Assembly: GCA_025738555.1 (NCBI GenBank)
Contig: JAOVFP010000021.1
Location: 1,550,001-1,614,000, forward strand
DNA length: 64,000 nucleotides
Direction: 5' to 3'
From: Cyathus striatus
Lineage: Eukaryota; Basidiomycota; Agaricomycetes; Agaricales; Nidulariaceae
In this document: positions 34,250 to 47,097 of the stretch, one piece after another
Position numbering within the stretch: position 1 is the stretch's first letter
Layout: each line of letters opens with the position of its first letter
Translations under genes and position numbers: made by a program
Notes under the pieces: model-generated
Database searches by the model: none
Told to the model about the DNA's origin: nothing
The model's input: the letters and a program-made list of their open reading frames with translations, nothing else

Positions 34250-35416
34250 ATACTGTGTTCTAAAACAGAGCAGTTATTTGGTCCAGCTGGGCAATTTCAA
34301 TGACACAGAGAAAAAGTGAAATCGGTGGAAACAGTGGTAGTTGAAATGGAGCTACTTCCAAATAGGAAGGGGGGCAACTAAGAACACGCCACACCAATCT
34401 CCCTACACACTGTGCACAGAGAGTGGTCCCAACTCTAATATGAATAGAGCTGCGTAGCAACTGGCAAACACTCGTAGAGAGAGGCCAGGTAGGTAGGACT
34501 TCACTGTACTTCACCTTGGTCTACTAATTCTCCTGCCACTGTAATGCCTGAGACGGCTGCAGCAAAAACACAATCTCTATTTAAAACACAACTAAATATA
34601 CTGCTGGGAAAGCCCAAACAACACAAAGGAGCCAGAGAGCCAAAAGCCAGAGTCCAGAGCCAAGAGTCCAAAGTCCAGAGTCCAAGGTCCAAGGTCCAGA
34701 GGTCCAGAAGGGGTCCAAAGATCCAAAAGATACCTGTAAAAAAATAAAAAGCCAAAAACTTGCAGAAATGCAGCAAAAAACACTATAGAATAGTGCAGTG
34801 GCTGCCATAAAATGCGAAAATTCAGTGAACATGAAGTAATATAATGCCCAAAGACATACAGTATTATAGTGGGATTAATAGTCAAGGGGGGAAAGTGGGG
34901 GGAGCAAAGAAAGGGCAGCAGCTAAGCATGAAGCAGCAGGTAGCAGTGTGGAAAGAGCATTGCAAGATGCTTACTAAGACTGCATCAGGTGACAGGAAAC
35001 AGGTAGAAGCGCAGCTGTGCTTTTTGGGAAGCCGCGGCAAGTACATTTCAAGATGCTTAGTAAGAATGATGGCTTAGTAAGATTCCAAAAACAGCTGATC
35101 CAGACTTGTTTGCAACTCATTTGCCATTTGCTTAGTCACATTTAAATTCCAAATGCAGTAACTCAGCGCTAATAAGGTCATGTTACTAAATACTGCTTCT
35201 CCCACATGACCATTATACCCACGTTTCCCACCCTTCTCTCATTATATATAGATGATTATATAAGGCAGCGGAATTTGGTCCAATGAAAATCATAACTCCA
35301 TCAGTTTTGAGAATTTCAAAATTCTGTCTGGGCATTTTGTTCCTCTTGCTAAAAGAATCACTTTGGCAAGAGGAGTAAGGAAAAAAATGTTTTCTCACGG
35401 TTTAATTTTAGTTATA
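34250..35416. other. Remainder of the inner TIR element or Helitron 5' region
   Basis: 34640-34730 contains short tandem units of the type GTCCAGAGTCCAA. The plus frame 34844-35077 reads GQQLSMKQQVAVWKEHCKML, a possible transposon-protein fragment. No complete gene. Confidence 0.35.
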
Positions 35417-35829
35417 CAAAAGTGGAGGTGACTAAGCGCCCTGCACCATACTGTGAACCTTTGATGGGGAAACAGAGGATACTCACACTGTCCAGACTAC
35501 GGGTTGACTGTATTCATATGTAAGAGGCCACTGTCATAAAAACATTTGCTCATTTTGGTAATTCTGTAAACATTTGTCTCTCTTTCATCAGCACCAGAAA
35601 CAAGGGGGTCCAAGGATTGTGCTGAGCCATATAGGGTTAGGGAGGGGGGGTGGTCTCAGGTCCTCTTAATTTTTTTCTTGACCTCACTTAGATTTTTTTT
35701 TATTAAGACATGGATTTGAACTATTTATCATGCTGAGTATATATACCACCATGCAGCAATCAATTCCCAGCTGAATTGTCATGCAAATATGCACTGAGCA
35801 CTTGGTACTAAGCTCATAATCAATTGGTA

Positions 35830-36535
35830 TTAGTAATCAATGAGTCATTTAACAACTGCAAGGGTGTTTGTTTCTATTTGCAACAATCAAATTTTGTAGC
35901 AACTGCAGAAAGTGCATTCAGAATCAATGTCAGAAGGGAAAGTGAACAAGAAGCAAGGAGCAATAGTGGACACAGCCTGTCCAATCCTTTTAGTGGCTGC
36001 AAGGCAGGTGAGCCTTGCAGAGTCTCAGATGAGACAGACATCACTTGTGCTGATACACAGCAGAGAATGAGTAAGCAGTGTTTATTATTCAAGAAAACAG
36101 ACTTATCATAGATCTGACTATACTGACATTGCATACAGGCATGCAAGAGCAAGAGCCAGCCTCTGAGGATCCTTGTCTTGAAGGTACAGATACCAATGCA
36201 AGCACTGAGCTTTTTGGACATGGTAACCAAAAGTGCAAACATATGGATTTCAAAGCAGTGCTTCAGATATGTACCTGTGGCTACACTATACCTGAGGAGG
36301 CAAGGTCTACTGTCAATGTTATAAAATGCATGTGCAAAGGCTGTGAGACACAATGGGTAAGTGCATATCAGAAGTTTGAATCTGAAGCATACCATAACTA
36401 ACTTACCATTTCATCTTATAGTACCACCTTTCTTGTGTAGGGCTTGAATATGCCATACAGTGTTGGATATGTGAGACATGTGGAATGACGATGCCTGCCA
36501 GAAACAAGTTGACAATGAAACATAGTTGTGCATGA
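35830..36535 (+). pseudogene. PHD-finger-bearing transposon gene fragment
   Basis: The plus frame 35824-36111 carries NFVATAESAFRINVRRESEQE and SNPFSGCKAGEPCR. The following exon (to 36356, donor GTAAGT) and the exon from about 36421 join to give CTCGYTIPEEARSTVNVIKC, CKGCETQWYHLSCV and CWICETC, ending at TGA 36533-36535. The Cys/His spacing (C.C, C...C, H..C, C..C, with WYHL before the HxxC) is that of a PHD finger, a histone-tail-reading module. Upstream transposase parts are not visible, so it is treated as the surviving C-terminal part of the outer TIR element's gene. Confidence 0.55.
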
Positions 36536-37303
36536 GCCTTGAGGCCTCCCCAAAGGATTTGATCGGTCACGAGATTTTTAGCATGTGAATAGCTTATATA
36601 ATATCTATATATGGTATTTAGTTCCCATGGAAGGGAGGGAGGGTACCTAAAACTGTGCTTAAAAAATACATCGACCTGATATGTCTTAGCATAATCCTTG
36701 GACCCTCTTGACCAGAAACATATATATGTATATTAAATATCTACAGATATCTACAGGAATGAATTATTATACAAACTGATGCATAAAGTATTAGAAATCG
36801 GGAATGGACTGCTACTTATCAACAAGAGTAGAGAATATGTAGGTATGTGTCTATGGCAAAAGGAAAGCCTGTACTTACAAAACATGCATATGAGCCATGA
36901 AATAAAGAACATGATAGTGCAGAAAAAGTAAATATTAAGTGAGAAGAATGTGAGCGGGAGAGAGGAAAGGAAGGACAGAGAAAGGGCAACATGGGAGAGA
37001 GAAAGAGAGTCAAAGACAGAGAAAAGTGGGCAAAATTGTTCAGAGTTCAACTTCAAGTTGATGTCGTGACTTCCTATGATTGGCTCACTAATGGAAACTG
37101 AACATTCACATGACAGTGTAAAGGTATACAAATTGCTTACAAATATGCTAGACAGCAGGCAGCCAAGTTGGAGCTTAGTTTGCTTATAGAGTCCTACTAT
37201 AGGATAACTGCGAGACGAGTAAGCTCATACTGCAATCCAACCGTGAGCAGACTGCAAGCTAGCCGAACTGCAGTCAGACCACAAGCAACCCTCTGGTAGT
37301 GTA

Positions 37304-40300
37304 GAAGTGTTGGTGAAAAGTAGTTTATGTTTTAAAATTTTGATGGTTCCCTGCCAAATCAATTGATGTGAGGTGACTGGTTGCACTGTAGCCTAGGAGT
37401 TTCTGCTTACCTGAACACTTTCCAGCCAATAAAATCATTTGTATGCATCAGTTTGAAGCTGACTTAAGCTGATATGTCACAGTAACCAAGGTCCTCATAC
37501 TTAAACTTGAAGTTCAGCATTTGAACTTCGAAGTTTTCACCCTTCACCCGCACCTCTCTCTTGACAGGTCCACTTCCCTCCCTCCACCAAGTCCCCTCCA
37601 TTGTATCAGTACACTCAAATGATGGGTCCATACCATGCATAAGTTTCAAGGATGAGATACTTCTTCTCTACTAGTATGTGTACTTGGCTTCAGTCTTCAG
37701 AATGGACAACTATTATACATATGGTTTGTATTCCCCATGGTATGATAAGGTAGACTGGGTGTTATTAATATTAGTTATCGGGATGGATACTATATTACCC
37801 TTGTAGTTACATTAGTATTAGTACTTAGCATACTTTAAGTAAGGTATGTATGATACAGATCAAAATCAATCACATGACTACAGTGTGACATTTCAATGAG
37901 ATTTGGCAGGGGAGTCTATGAAAAACTTAATCACATCTATAAATTGCATATATTTAAAATTCTATTTGCAGAGTTTCTTTTATATTTACAATATCTACAA
38001 CATTGTGCAAATAAATTTGTATTATGTTGTCTGTATGGACTGCCATTAGATTTTTGAAATTTATAGCCCCTAATGATGTATGTACAAATATGGAAAGTGC
38101 GCCAAGCACTTTAAACATGTTGTGTCATGTTGCCAGCTGTCCTCGCAGCAAACTTGAAATCCAGCTCTTGAGCCTCTGCACATCCATACTTCCTAGATTC
38201 TTAACATGCCTAAATGAAAGAAAGGTCCTATTAAGAATCTAGGAAGTTGGGCTGGAGTTAAAAAGAGAAGACAAGAACCTGTGAAATTCCAAGGGCACCA
38301 TACAATACCTGAAAATATCCTTATTGAGTTTGACAAGGAGCTTCATGCACTTGCCACACCATAATTCAGTTCTCACTATATTAAACACATAGACTATTAA
38401 TGCATATGATACTTATTACTGTAGCTATATTCCTATTTTACAACCATGTATATATATTACTTACATGTAGATACTTATTTTTAATTGTTGCTTTGCTTCA
38501 GGTGGACACTTCGAAGCTTAAGAGTACCTGGGAACTCATATGTCACAAATGTCACAAATCATGTGATGGGTATGGCTCTGTACCGTACATACCTTATAAT
38601 AAGTTACAGCATGAATGTAATATATGTATATGGCAATAATATTTTTTTTACAATTTCTTCACTGTGTCTTATAAAACGAAATTTGAAAGAATTAATAAGC
38701 AAATGTGGATTCAAATGGCTGGCTTGGCAAGTGATTATGGACAGAGGGAGGGAGCGAGTACATGTTAGTCACATATTTACACAATGCTCCTCAGGAGAGG
38801 TGTCAGATCTGGCAATTGCGGTTGTCCATGATGTCATAGGGTAGGGGGGGGTACCCTACAAATTTGGTTTAGCACAGTTTGTGGCATGTCAGCATGACAC
38901 TCATGTTGGTCAACTGTGAGAACAATTTAAGTTAGCATGTTCACCATTGCCTACCTTAAAATGTCTCATCTCTCTACGTGTCCGAGCTCATTAAGACATG
39001 TCTTCAACATGTCCTCTCATGTTATGTACCACCTCTGTGGCAGTCTAATAATGTACATTGTAGATACTGTACATCAAGGCTTCATTAGTGTTAATATAAA
39101 TATCTTGATGAGTGTTGCTTACCATAAGTTGTTGAGTACTTTATACTGTCTCATGTTTCAACTTCCTTGTGCACATATTATCTTTAAATGTTTTGAATCA
39201 TATAGTACATGTACAGAAGATGTTATTCCTTTGTCCAACTCACAGAATGTCACCCAATGTCCCAGTACTAACTGACTATTGCCATTTATAACCTGGAGTC
39301 CCTCTACAGCTCATGATCCAGACCTAATGCCCGTTTTTGTACTGGCTATTCTTACTAAGAAAGATCCAAGTTTGTGCCAATAGATGCACTTGAATTGCCC
39401 AATATCCAGGTTCTCTTGCAATTGGCTAAGATCATGTGCATTGCATGGCGCATCTAAAGCACCAGGGATACTTTCCTTACAAACTATTAGTCATCATTAG
39501 CTAATGAAGAAGGTGAATGAATGTAAGTAAACAATATAAGATGAAACTTTTCTTGTATGTTATTTCATTAATCATTTATTTGACTAGACAGCTCTTTTTC
39601 ATCTTTATGTTCATCAAGAGACACAGAAACACTCATGATGGACATGAAGATTCAATATTCATTCTGTAAACCTATAACGAGTATAATAACACCACCCAGA
39701 GCACACATTGTTCCTATTCCCTTTCGTTATGGTAATATTATCAGTATTCTTTTCCACCTTACTCAAGTTCTTTGACAGCTTTGGCTCACGATGCTATACT
39801 TGATTGTTTAACTTATATTCAGTGTATGTACATAGCTATATTTAATTATATATTAGCACATCTAGTTTTAATATTCACACAAGCAGCTCGTAGATACACT
39901 TGCAATACTTAAAAAAGGTTGGAAATGATGGATTGACAATGGCACAACCACATCAGTAAATCAGTGAGAATCTCGCCAATAATTATGTGTCTCACGATTG
40001 AATGTTCAGAATACTCCAGCTTGTGAGTGATTATGAGCTGTTAGGAGCTCTGCCTAACAGTCCTACATCATCATGAGTGGCTCCCAACAATTTGATGTGC
40101 TCGCAAAGTACAACTACTATTACATTCATATTGTTACACATCATATCATGCTAGGAGTATTATTGCTGTATCACGATTGCATTTTGATTCTTGCGGCATA
40201 AGTATAACTACTACTGAGTATCCAATTATTCTCATATTCAAAGTATAGCTCTTCACGATACATGTAGGTGATCATACCAGTGATGAACAATTTGTTGTAG

Positions 40301-41100
40301 TTCTGCAAAGTAAATTATAATACCGAGATTGAATGCGCTATTTTTTATGAAGTTCTTGAAGTGTCTAACTCAACTCAAAGTTGGACATTGAGCGCTGAGC
40401 TTCAACATTGTCAACATTGTCAAGTTAAAGTTTTGAAGACTTGAACAGCCTAAAGCATCAGCTATGAATGACATCACTGACTCCAAATTTACTGAGGGCC
40501 ATTCAGAGCCCCACCTTCCAGCTCCACTATGACCTTGAGTATTTGTAAGCATGCACCACATTGAAAAGCATATAAGCAGGCAGGAATCAATGTACATTGA
40601 AAGGACTACTTCACTTGAGCCCGACTTAAGAACCCTGCAAGTACTTTTCAATATGTTCATTCATCCTGATATCTCTACCAACAACAAAGTAGCAATTTGT
40701 GTAAAGTGTACAAGTAATTCCTCTGTCATTACATAGATTACAACATCATTACATCACTTGTATATGTAGTACTTAAAAATAAATAAAATCAGATTTAATG
40801 CCCAAACAAATTAATAATGTTGAGTCAGATATGCATTTGTTCCTGCTTACAAAGTAGTAGTACAGTACAACCATATCTAATAAATATAGCTACTCGTAAC
40901 ATATCATGATTGGTATATATGAACACTCGTCATCACAAGTCCCATATAACTACATAATAAAGTATAATTTTATGCTATATGTTAGATAAAATTGTGACAT
41001 ATATGCAACCACAGGCTGGATTGTGATTCACCACCAGAATTATCAAGTTGAGGGCAGCTCAAATTTCATCAATGGCGGATATGATGTGATCACGAGATTG
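37304..41100. other. AT-rich, CpG-poor region without a supported gene
   Basis: Only short frames. A possible decayed exon at 38501-38639 reads ICHKCHKSCDGYGS...HECNIC with paired cysteines. 37464-37649 (minus) is a 61-codon frame of no known family. Probably old transposon debris. Confidence 0.4.
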
Positions 41101-41112
41101 TGGTGAATCATG

Positions 41113-41455
41113 TTAAATGTGGTGCATTGTGATGGATCGTAACCACTCACAGGGTTCTCCAGAATTTAGTGATGCAACTAAGAGATGCCAGATGCCGAGC
41201 AGTGCAAATTGATGGAATTCTGAAACAGCCATAGAGTGCCGCCCTCCTGGGAATAGTCTCACGTGGCAGAATGGGGCGACTGAGATCGCTGGATCTGACA
41301 CCTCTTGCCTCAAGATGTAAATGTCCATCGTCGAATGAATGATCAACACGTACCTTGCACATTCTTACATAACGTGTGCACCCAAAATTTATGATCTGGA
41401 CATGCCTGTGGGTTGGCCATGTAAACTGTAAGTGAATAGCGTGAATCAACTGCAT
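41113..41455 (-). pseudogene. Fragment resembling an F-box/beta-propeller protein
   Basis: The minus strand reads CHVRLFPGGRHSMAVSEFHQ then GIWHLLVASLNSGEP, followed by GTGAGTGG, a good intron donor. VRLFPGGR....S plus W.L is reminiscent of propeller repeats in Agaricomycete F-box proteins. No complete gene surrounds it. Low confidence. Confidence 0.3.
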
Positions 41456-41579
41456 GATGTTTGGTTTGGGTGAGTCAAATCAGCACTACTACCTTGCGAA
41501 ATCGGGCAGAGCGATAGCAACTTACCCATTCTGGACCCAGACAACCACTTATACCATTGACCCAGTGCAAGGTTTCTTG

Positions 41580-41965
41580 CCTACTTGCTATTGACCATTA
41601 GTGGCACTCAAAATTTCATAAGAAGGCATGCACTCAAAGCCTGTTGGGTGGCAAGCAGAATACAACGCAGCATGGGGCTAATTTTGTACTTCATATACCG
41701 TCAAGCACTCTGGCGTTTACATTTGGTATAAAGATATCGTGAGTATGATCAAAAATTGAGAAGACACCCTCTCTTTTCTCGCGTTATCTTCAGCGTTATA
41801 TAGTTAATACTTACTTGGGCCACCATACGAAATGGCTACCATAGTCCCAGTGACTCGTACTTCAGCATTTAGCAATGGCACCAACCAAGTACTCGCCAAC
41901 ACAGCTGTCTTGAATGCTGGTGGAAATATTATCTACTTCAAATGGAATCCCTGGTCGTACCCATT
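41580..41965 (+). pseudogene. Expanded family copy E: promoter plus truncated first exon
   Basis: The sequence upstream matches the copy C promoter, including TATAAAG at 41727-41733 and the CACCCTCTCTTTTCTCGCG block. The ATG at 41832 opens MATIVPVTRTSAFSNGTNQV and LANTAVLNAGGNIIYFKWNP. Homology ends abruptly at about 41965, where transposon sequence begins. No other exon of this copy is in the window. Confidence 0.75.
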
Positions 41966-44900
41966 TTGGTATGTATTTCCTGCTTTGTAATCATAGAAAT
42001 GTGTTGCGTCCTCCACCCATCCACAATATGTTATCCATATTCCCTTAGTTGCACCCATAGAAGCATGAGTATCTCCAGTGTTGTACTTTGATGAAGACAT
42101 GGGAAGGGGATACAGAGCAGTGGAAACACTGTGGTGCAGATTAAAAGAGAACCTAGAACTTGTAGCACCGTTGTATGAATGGATAAAGTCTATATGAAAT
42201 GTTAGTGAATTGTTATAATCAGATATAAATTGACAGATTACTTACCATTGACCTGGGCCTTCAAAGTTTTAACCTTCTTCCATGGTGTGCGACAAGTTTC
42301 TTTAAGCTCCTTCAGTTCATTTTGCATTGATTTAATACTAGTCTTGAGGACCAGCTCCCTTTCACGGTCAATGCTTGCTAGTTGCTTCTTGCGATACATA
42401 GATTCCTTTTGACGACCCTGTGCTGCAAAACAATGTGAGAGTGTGTTGTGCTGGTTAGAAAGGATTCCAGAATTGAGAGATACTTTGATGCCATGTGCAA
42501 CTTGATCATCATATGTCTTCGCTCTAGATTTAAGATGATCAGATTGTGAGTATTGCGATCTTAACATTAAAACACACAAAATAATTGCTTCAAGTAGAGT
42601 ATGGTTTGTTGACATCACCTGATTGTCGCCAGCATGGCTGCTTTCAACTGGATTGGTGTTACTTGGAATTAAATCCCAGTACTCTCTTGACATACAAGAG
42701 AGCTTGGGATTGAGTAATGGGAGGAGCCAATTATGACTAGTCTTGTGTCTCCACCAATCTAAGAAGAGTGTGTTGAAGTCATGAAATATTCCTGATCAAT
42801 TAGAGAAAAATATATTTAATTACCATTCAATTTCTTATTGGCTCATCCCAGTTCATCACAGTACATCTTAAACCTTGAAATTTCCTGATCGGTCTCAAGA
42901 AAAGGAAATATCCAAAGTTGTTCAATCACTTCATCCTTAACATGTCCTCGAAGTTTAAAAATGCCACTAGGAAATAATGAGTCTAGGGGAAGTGCTTTTC
43001 AACACAAGTACATACCACTCATAATGAACAAGACATGTCTTCCACAAATGCAGAAGAACTGTATCGGTATCTGATAGAGTAAGTCCTGTATTCCGTGGAT
43101 CATTGAGACAGCGCTGCAGGACAACATCTCCAAATCTGAGTGCTTGTGCTGCTTCAGTATCGCCAATGACACCAAGTAAGCTTGAGGAATGTGAAAACAG
43201 CTTGAAATTGAGCTCCATTCCAGTAATAATCTTGTGGGCATCAAAAAGACCATTCCAGTGTGGAAAAATGCAGCCCTTGTTGCAGAATTTGTCCAAACAC
43301 AACCCACAACTAACCCTATGAATAGGAAGTGAACAGGAGTAAGCAATATATATTAAAAAATAATAACACAAATAATACGAATGTTTTTGAAGTTTATCAC
43401 TCCAAATGACCACCTTGAACTGATTTGTATCACCATGTACAGCTTTGAAGGTGGTATCAACCATAATCCACCATGCCTGTGTGATGTGAGCAGCAAGGTA
43501 AGTATTCATTGTAATAATAACATGGCTGTTCTCCCCAAATGCATATATGCTCTGAATATATTTCTGTTCTATATCGCCTTCACGTTCCTTAGTAAATTGA
43601 CAATAGACTCCTAAGGAACATGATAAATTTATAGAGAATATATGGAAATAAGCAGTGTTTTACCATTGATCCCAAAGCCAGCTGGGAACTCTTGAATACG
43701 GGCCTTGGAAATAATGGTGTGTCGGTTTCTATTATCAATCATGGAATCATGCAACTCCTGAGGCATTTTTCCATTGAGAATTCTACTTGTACTAAGTGCT
43801 ATAACAGTGTATCAGTATACAATATAGTTGATGATAGTTTGATTTTATCACCACATACCATTGTCAACTTTTACAGGTGTCACCCCCATAATGCCAGATG
43901 CTCCAATGCAAGAGTGATATTGCTCCTGAATATTAAATGGAACTTTATGTGCTCGAAAAGTTGGGTGACTGTGCGGCACCCCGTTTTTAGGAATGACAAC
44001 TGCATGATGATCAGAGGGGTCAAGTGGCACCAAAATTGTAAGATATGCTTCGCATTTATGAGGATGAAACTCCCCTGGAAACCAAGTACCAATAGATAGG
44101 TGAAGACAATCTAAACATTTCATGCATTAATAATATGAATGTTCAGTATCATGTAATTAATGCAGTCAACATACCGCACTCTTTGGACACTGGTACATGT
44201 GCAGGATGCACAAGATTCGAGCAGGCTTTTGTAAATGGGACTATCTCATCATCTAGTGGCTATAGTGGGTCATAAATTAAAAGACCAGCAAATAATTTCG
44301 CAAGAATATCTTCCTTGACTCCAATGGATATAAGGCGGAAAAAATGCAAGATCCCTTGCTGGTGGTGTTCTGGATACCAATGAGAGCAGCCAATGAAATG
44401 TGAGGGGCCATGTCATGGCTATACATAATAAAATATGAGAATGCAAATTACTTCCACTAAAAATGGAAAATGAACATACAGTGCAGTACTTAAGGAAAAC
44501 AGGATATCCACCACAAATAGACCCATCCAGTAAAACTGAGGTACATGTTTCATTGATGACAGTCCTGTAAAACCTGTTGATTTGTGACAAGATTAGGAAC
44601 AGAATCATTTAAGTAAGAATGAGCATTGAACATTAAAAACTATTCATGCAATTGTATTTGCAATTTGAGATTCTGCTTCGCTCCTACTGGCTTCAAATGC
44701 TGAGTGAATGTCAGCATTACAACTTGTCTGGTCCTCAGGTGACCACCGTTGATATCCTTGAAGTCCGTCATATAAACCAAAGTTACATTTGAAGCACCCT
44801 TTACAGTGCAGCATGGAGCGACAGCATTCTGTTTGCAGAATATGGCAGAATGTGGAACAATGCACTGACCCAGTGGCTCCTTCCCATGCATCTTGACACT

Positions 44901-45480
44901 ACATAAAATATTGTTATTTCTCAGAGTTACTATATGAGAGGAATGATATTGTACCTCATGCTTGATAAATGCATCAATACTTTTTCCATCCAGAATGTAA
45001 CGTGGAGTATTAACATGAAAATCAACCAAATATGCAACCTTGGGCTCATGCTTCTTTGCAATTGGCCAATATTCTGGGATTACTGATAAATCTTGCACTG
45101 AGTCGACATAAGTCTGAGCTGTCACTTGAATACACTCATCGGAGGTAAGGTCAATTACATCTGTGCCTAAAATATTGTGATTAGTGTGGTGGATTATAAT
45201 CATGAACAATATGATGCTTACTTCTTGCTTTGTTTTTCTTACCACCTTGAAGATGGAGATGAGCAAAAATAATTGAATTATTTCCCAATCCTATGTCCAT
45301 CAAGGCAATGGTAGGCAGAAAAGAAGCAAGATGGCGCCCTTCAACTGTAAGATAAAAATGATCAGATCGGAGCTCAGGATATTCGACTTCCAGACTGTCA
45401 AGAAGGGAGCACAATATTGCATTTGGATCAAATCCTATTCATAATACATTAAACTAGATATATATATCAATATTTGAAAC
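41940..45480 (-). pseudogene. MULE-superfamily-like DDE transposase, left copy (broken)
   Basis: Exons on the minus strand include LTVEGRHLASFLPTIALMDI (about 45350-45240); a cysteine-rich stretch CSTFCHILQTECC...CKGCFKC; CTSVLLDGSICGGYPVF; LTILVPLDPSDHHAVVIP; and the catalytic-looking part WWIMVDTTFKAVHGD (first D), LLGVIGDTEAAQALRFGD (second D), CLVHYEW, and DLIPSNTNPVESSHAGDN (E). This order fits a MULE-type DDE transposase. A one-base loss near 43258-43260 separates the VWTNSATRAAFFHT frame from WNGLFDAHKIITG; the right copy shares it. The last exon runs on into the copy E exon and stops at 41940-41942, so the true C-terminus is missing. Confidence 0.65.
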
Positions 45481-46838
45481 CTACTATGCAAAACAGGACG
45501 AGATCGGAGGCTGTACACCCACAAAGAGCTCTGCCTGTTCGGTATGGGTGTGCTGCAGTTTTGAAATTCAAAATGTTGCACGATATGGGTGGCAAGCGAG
45601 TATGCAAGGATAAACCAAACTTCTGAGTTCATTGTGAGTGAAATCATGTTGATTATATTCAAACAAGTGAATGTGAAATGTAAAATTTCGGAGTATGTGA
45701 AACAATTATACAAGACTAAATAATATTGCAAAGAAATCAGTTAGCTTTGAAGTTCTAGCCTCAAATTAAGTAATTGAACATACCATTATGAAAACAAATA
45801 TATCCAATGGCAACAATTGTAGTTATAAGTAATATAGAAACTGTAAAATATCAATTACAATAATGAACTCCAGGCTTGAGTGAATATCGTACCAGTCAGA
45901 ATCAAGGCATTGTGACAAATGAACTTTAAAAGAAGTGGGTATATATCCAACTCATGTAGAAACCGGCACTGAAAATAATGTAGATGAAGTAATTTATAAG
46001 CTTGAAAGATGTCAGCATAGGTGTAGCATCATGTTAAAATGAATCTACATACCAATAGGTAATATAAACGATCCCATAGAAATGTGAATGAACGTGGTTA
46101 GGCTTGATTTAAAATCTATGCTAAAATTATCAGAAGAAATCACATTAGAGCATAAGTATGGGGTATACCAAGTAAATTCTGGAGTATGAGCAAAATGTTC
46201 ATGGTTGGGCAGTTATTGCGATAGAACTGGAGATCCAGGAGCTACACTCACTTATTTATACCATTTCTAACAGTGCCAAGATATAAAATGGAAGATAATA
46301 GAAGGCTCTCGAAGCTGTAGGGGTGCATAATATAATTTTTCTCTTACACTTGATGCCAGATAAGATAAAGATTTCAAATTGGATCGTACCAGAAGTAAGG
46401 GACATGATGACAGCTAGTACCAGTATCCACAGTATATCGCTCCCAGGGCTATGAGCAGAAATATCACTACCCCTAATTGTAGGTAACAAGTAAATAGTGT
46501 TGAATCTTTGTCTTTGGCCTTGAACATTGGAATGTTGGTGGAATGAAAGCCAACGAAGTGGTAGAACACAGTACTGTACAGCATCAGACGTGTCGCATAC
46601 TTGCTTAGAACTTAAGCGCCATGTCAACGTACCAATGGTCTAGAATTACAACAAGATCAAACAAATACTGCTGTAGCCTCTAGAAACAATGTTGTCAAAC
46701 AAAGACGGCCAACGGTGAAGCTGCTAGATTGTCCGGAGGTGAGTCAGGGGAATTGTGTCTACATTTGGACAGATCTCCGAAAGATCTTGATGTGATGTCT
46801 CAGACACAAAACACTGACACCATTTTTCATCATGCCTC
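41966..46838 (-). mobile_element. MULE-like DNA transposon, left inverted copy
   Basis: Near-identical in reverse complement to 60143-64000. It ends abruptly at the copy E exon (41965) on one side and at a solo LTR (46839) on the other. It contains about 755 bp (45925-46683) that the right copy lacks. No TIR is identifiable at either end. Confidence 0.65.
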
Positions 46839-47091
46839 TGTAGAGCAGGCATTCTGCCTGCATGGCAAAAATGCGTTTTTCATATCCATTACCTCACTCC
46901 TTACATACTTTTACCTCATGTCGCTTACCTATATAAATGTCATACGTACGCTTCGTGAATACCAGCTTCGCATTCCCCCCTTTTCTCTCTCTAATGTGTG
47001 CTCACTGGATCTGAAGGGATGGACAGATGTGCCTCCCACTCGCATATTTCTTTGTCGAGAGGATACTGCCAAGCAAATATCCTCCTCCACA
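46839..47091 (+). mobile_element. Solo LTR, 253 bp
   Basis: Begins TGTAGAGCAGGCATTCTGCC and ends TCCTCCACA, so it has TG...CA ends. It holds CTATATAAAT as a TATA box. It starts exactly where homology between the two MULE-like copies ends. No target duplication was found. Confidence 0.55.
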
Positions 47092-47097
47092 AAGCTT

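Larger units (their letters stand above)
28080..35448 (+). mobile_element. Inner TA-flanked TIR element (hosts the Helitron)
   Basis: Thirty-two bases starting TGGTGCAGGGCGCTTAGTCA at 28080 recur in reverse complement ending at 35448, with one mismatch. Both sides are flanked by TA (28078-28079; 35449-35450). The left part carries the start of a transposon gene (28208-28790). The middle is occupied by a Helitron. Confidence 0.65.
27992..37301 (+). mobile_element. Outer TA-flanked TIR element (hosts two nested elements)
   Basis: The left end CACTGCCAGAGGATTGC (27992) and the reverse-complemented right end CACTACCAGAGGGTTGC (37301) are flanked by TA at 27990-27991 and 37302-37303. Further in, both ends share GACTG[T/C]AGTTCGG and a GCAAGC/GCTTGC stretch. 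The element's own recognisable content is a PHD-finger exon pair near 35830-36535. A second TIR element begins 88 bases in from the left end. TA duplication fits the Tc1/mariner-pogo group; the CACTA-like first bases are an alternative but would predict a 3-bp duplication, which is not seen. Confidence 0.6.

Noticed and set aside
27992..37301. CACTA (CMC) superfamily for the outer TIR element
   Set aside because: The right end reads CACTA, but the left is CACTG and the flanks show TA rather than a shared 3-bp duplication. No CMC transposase was seen.
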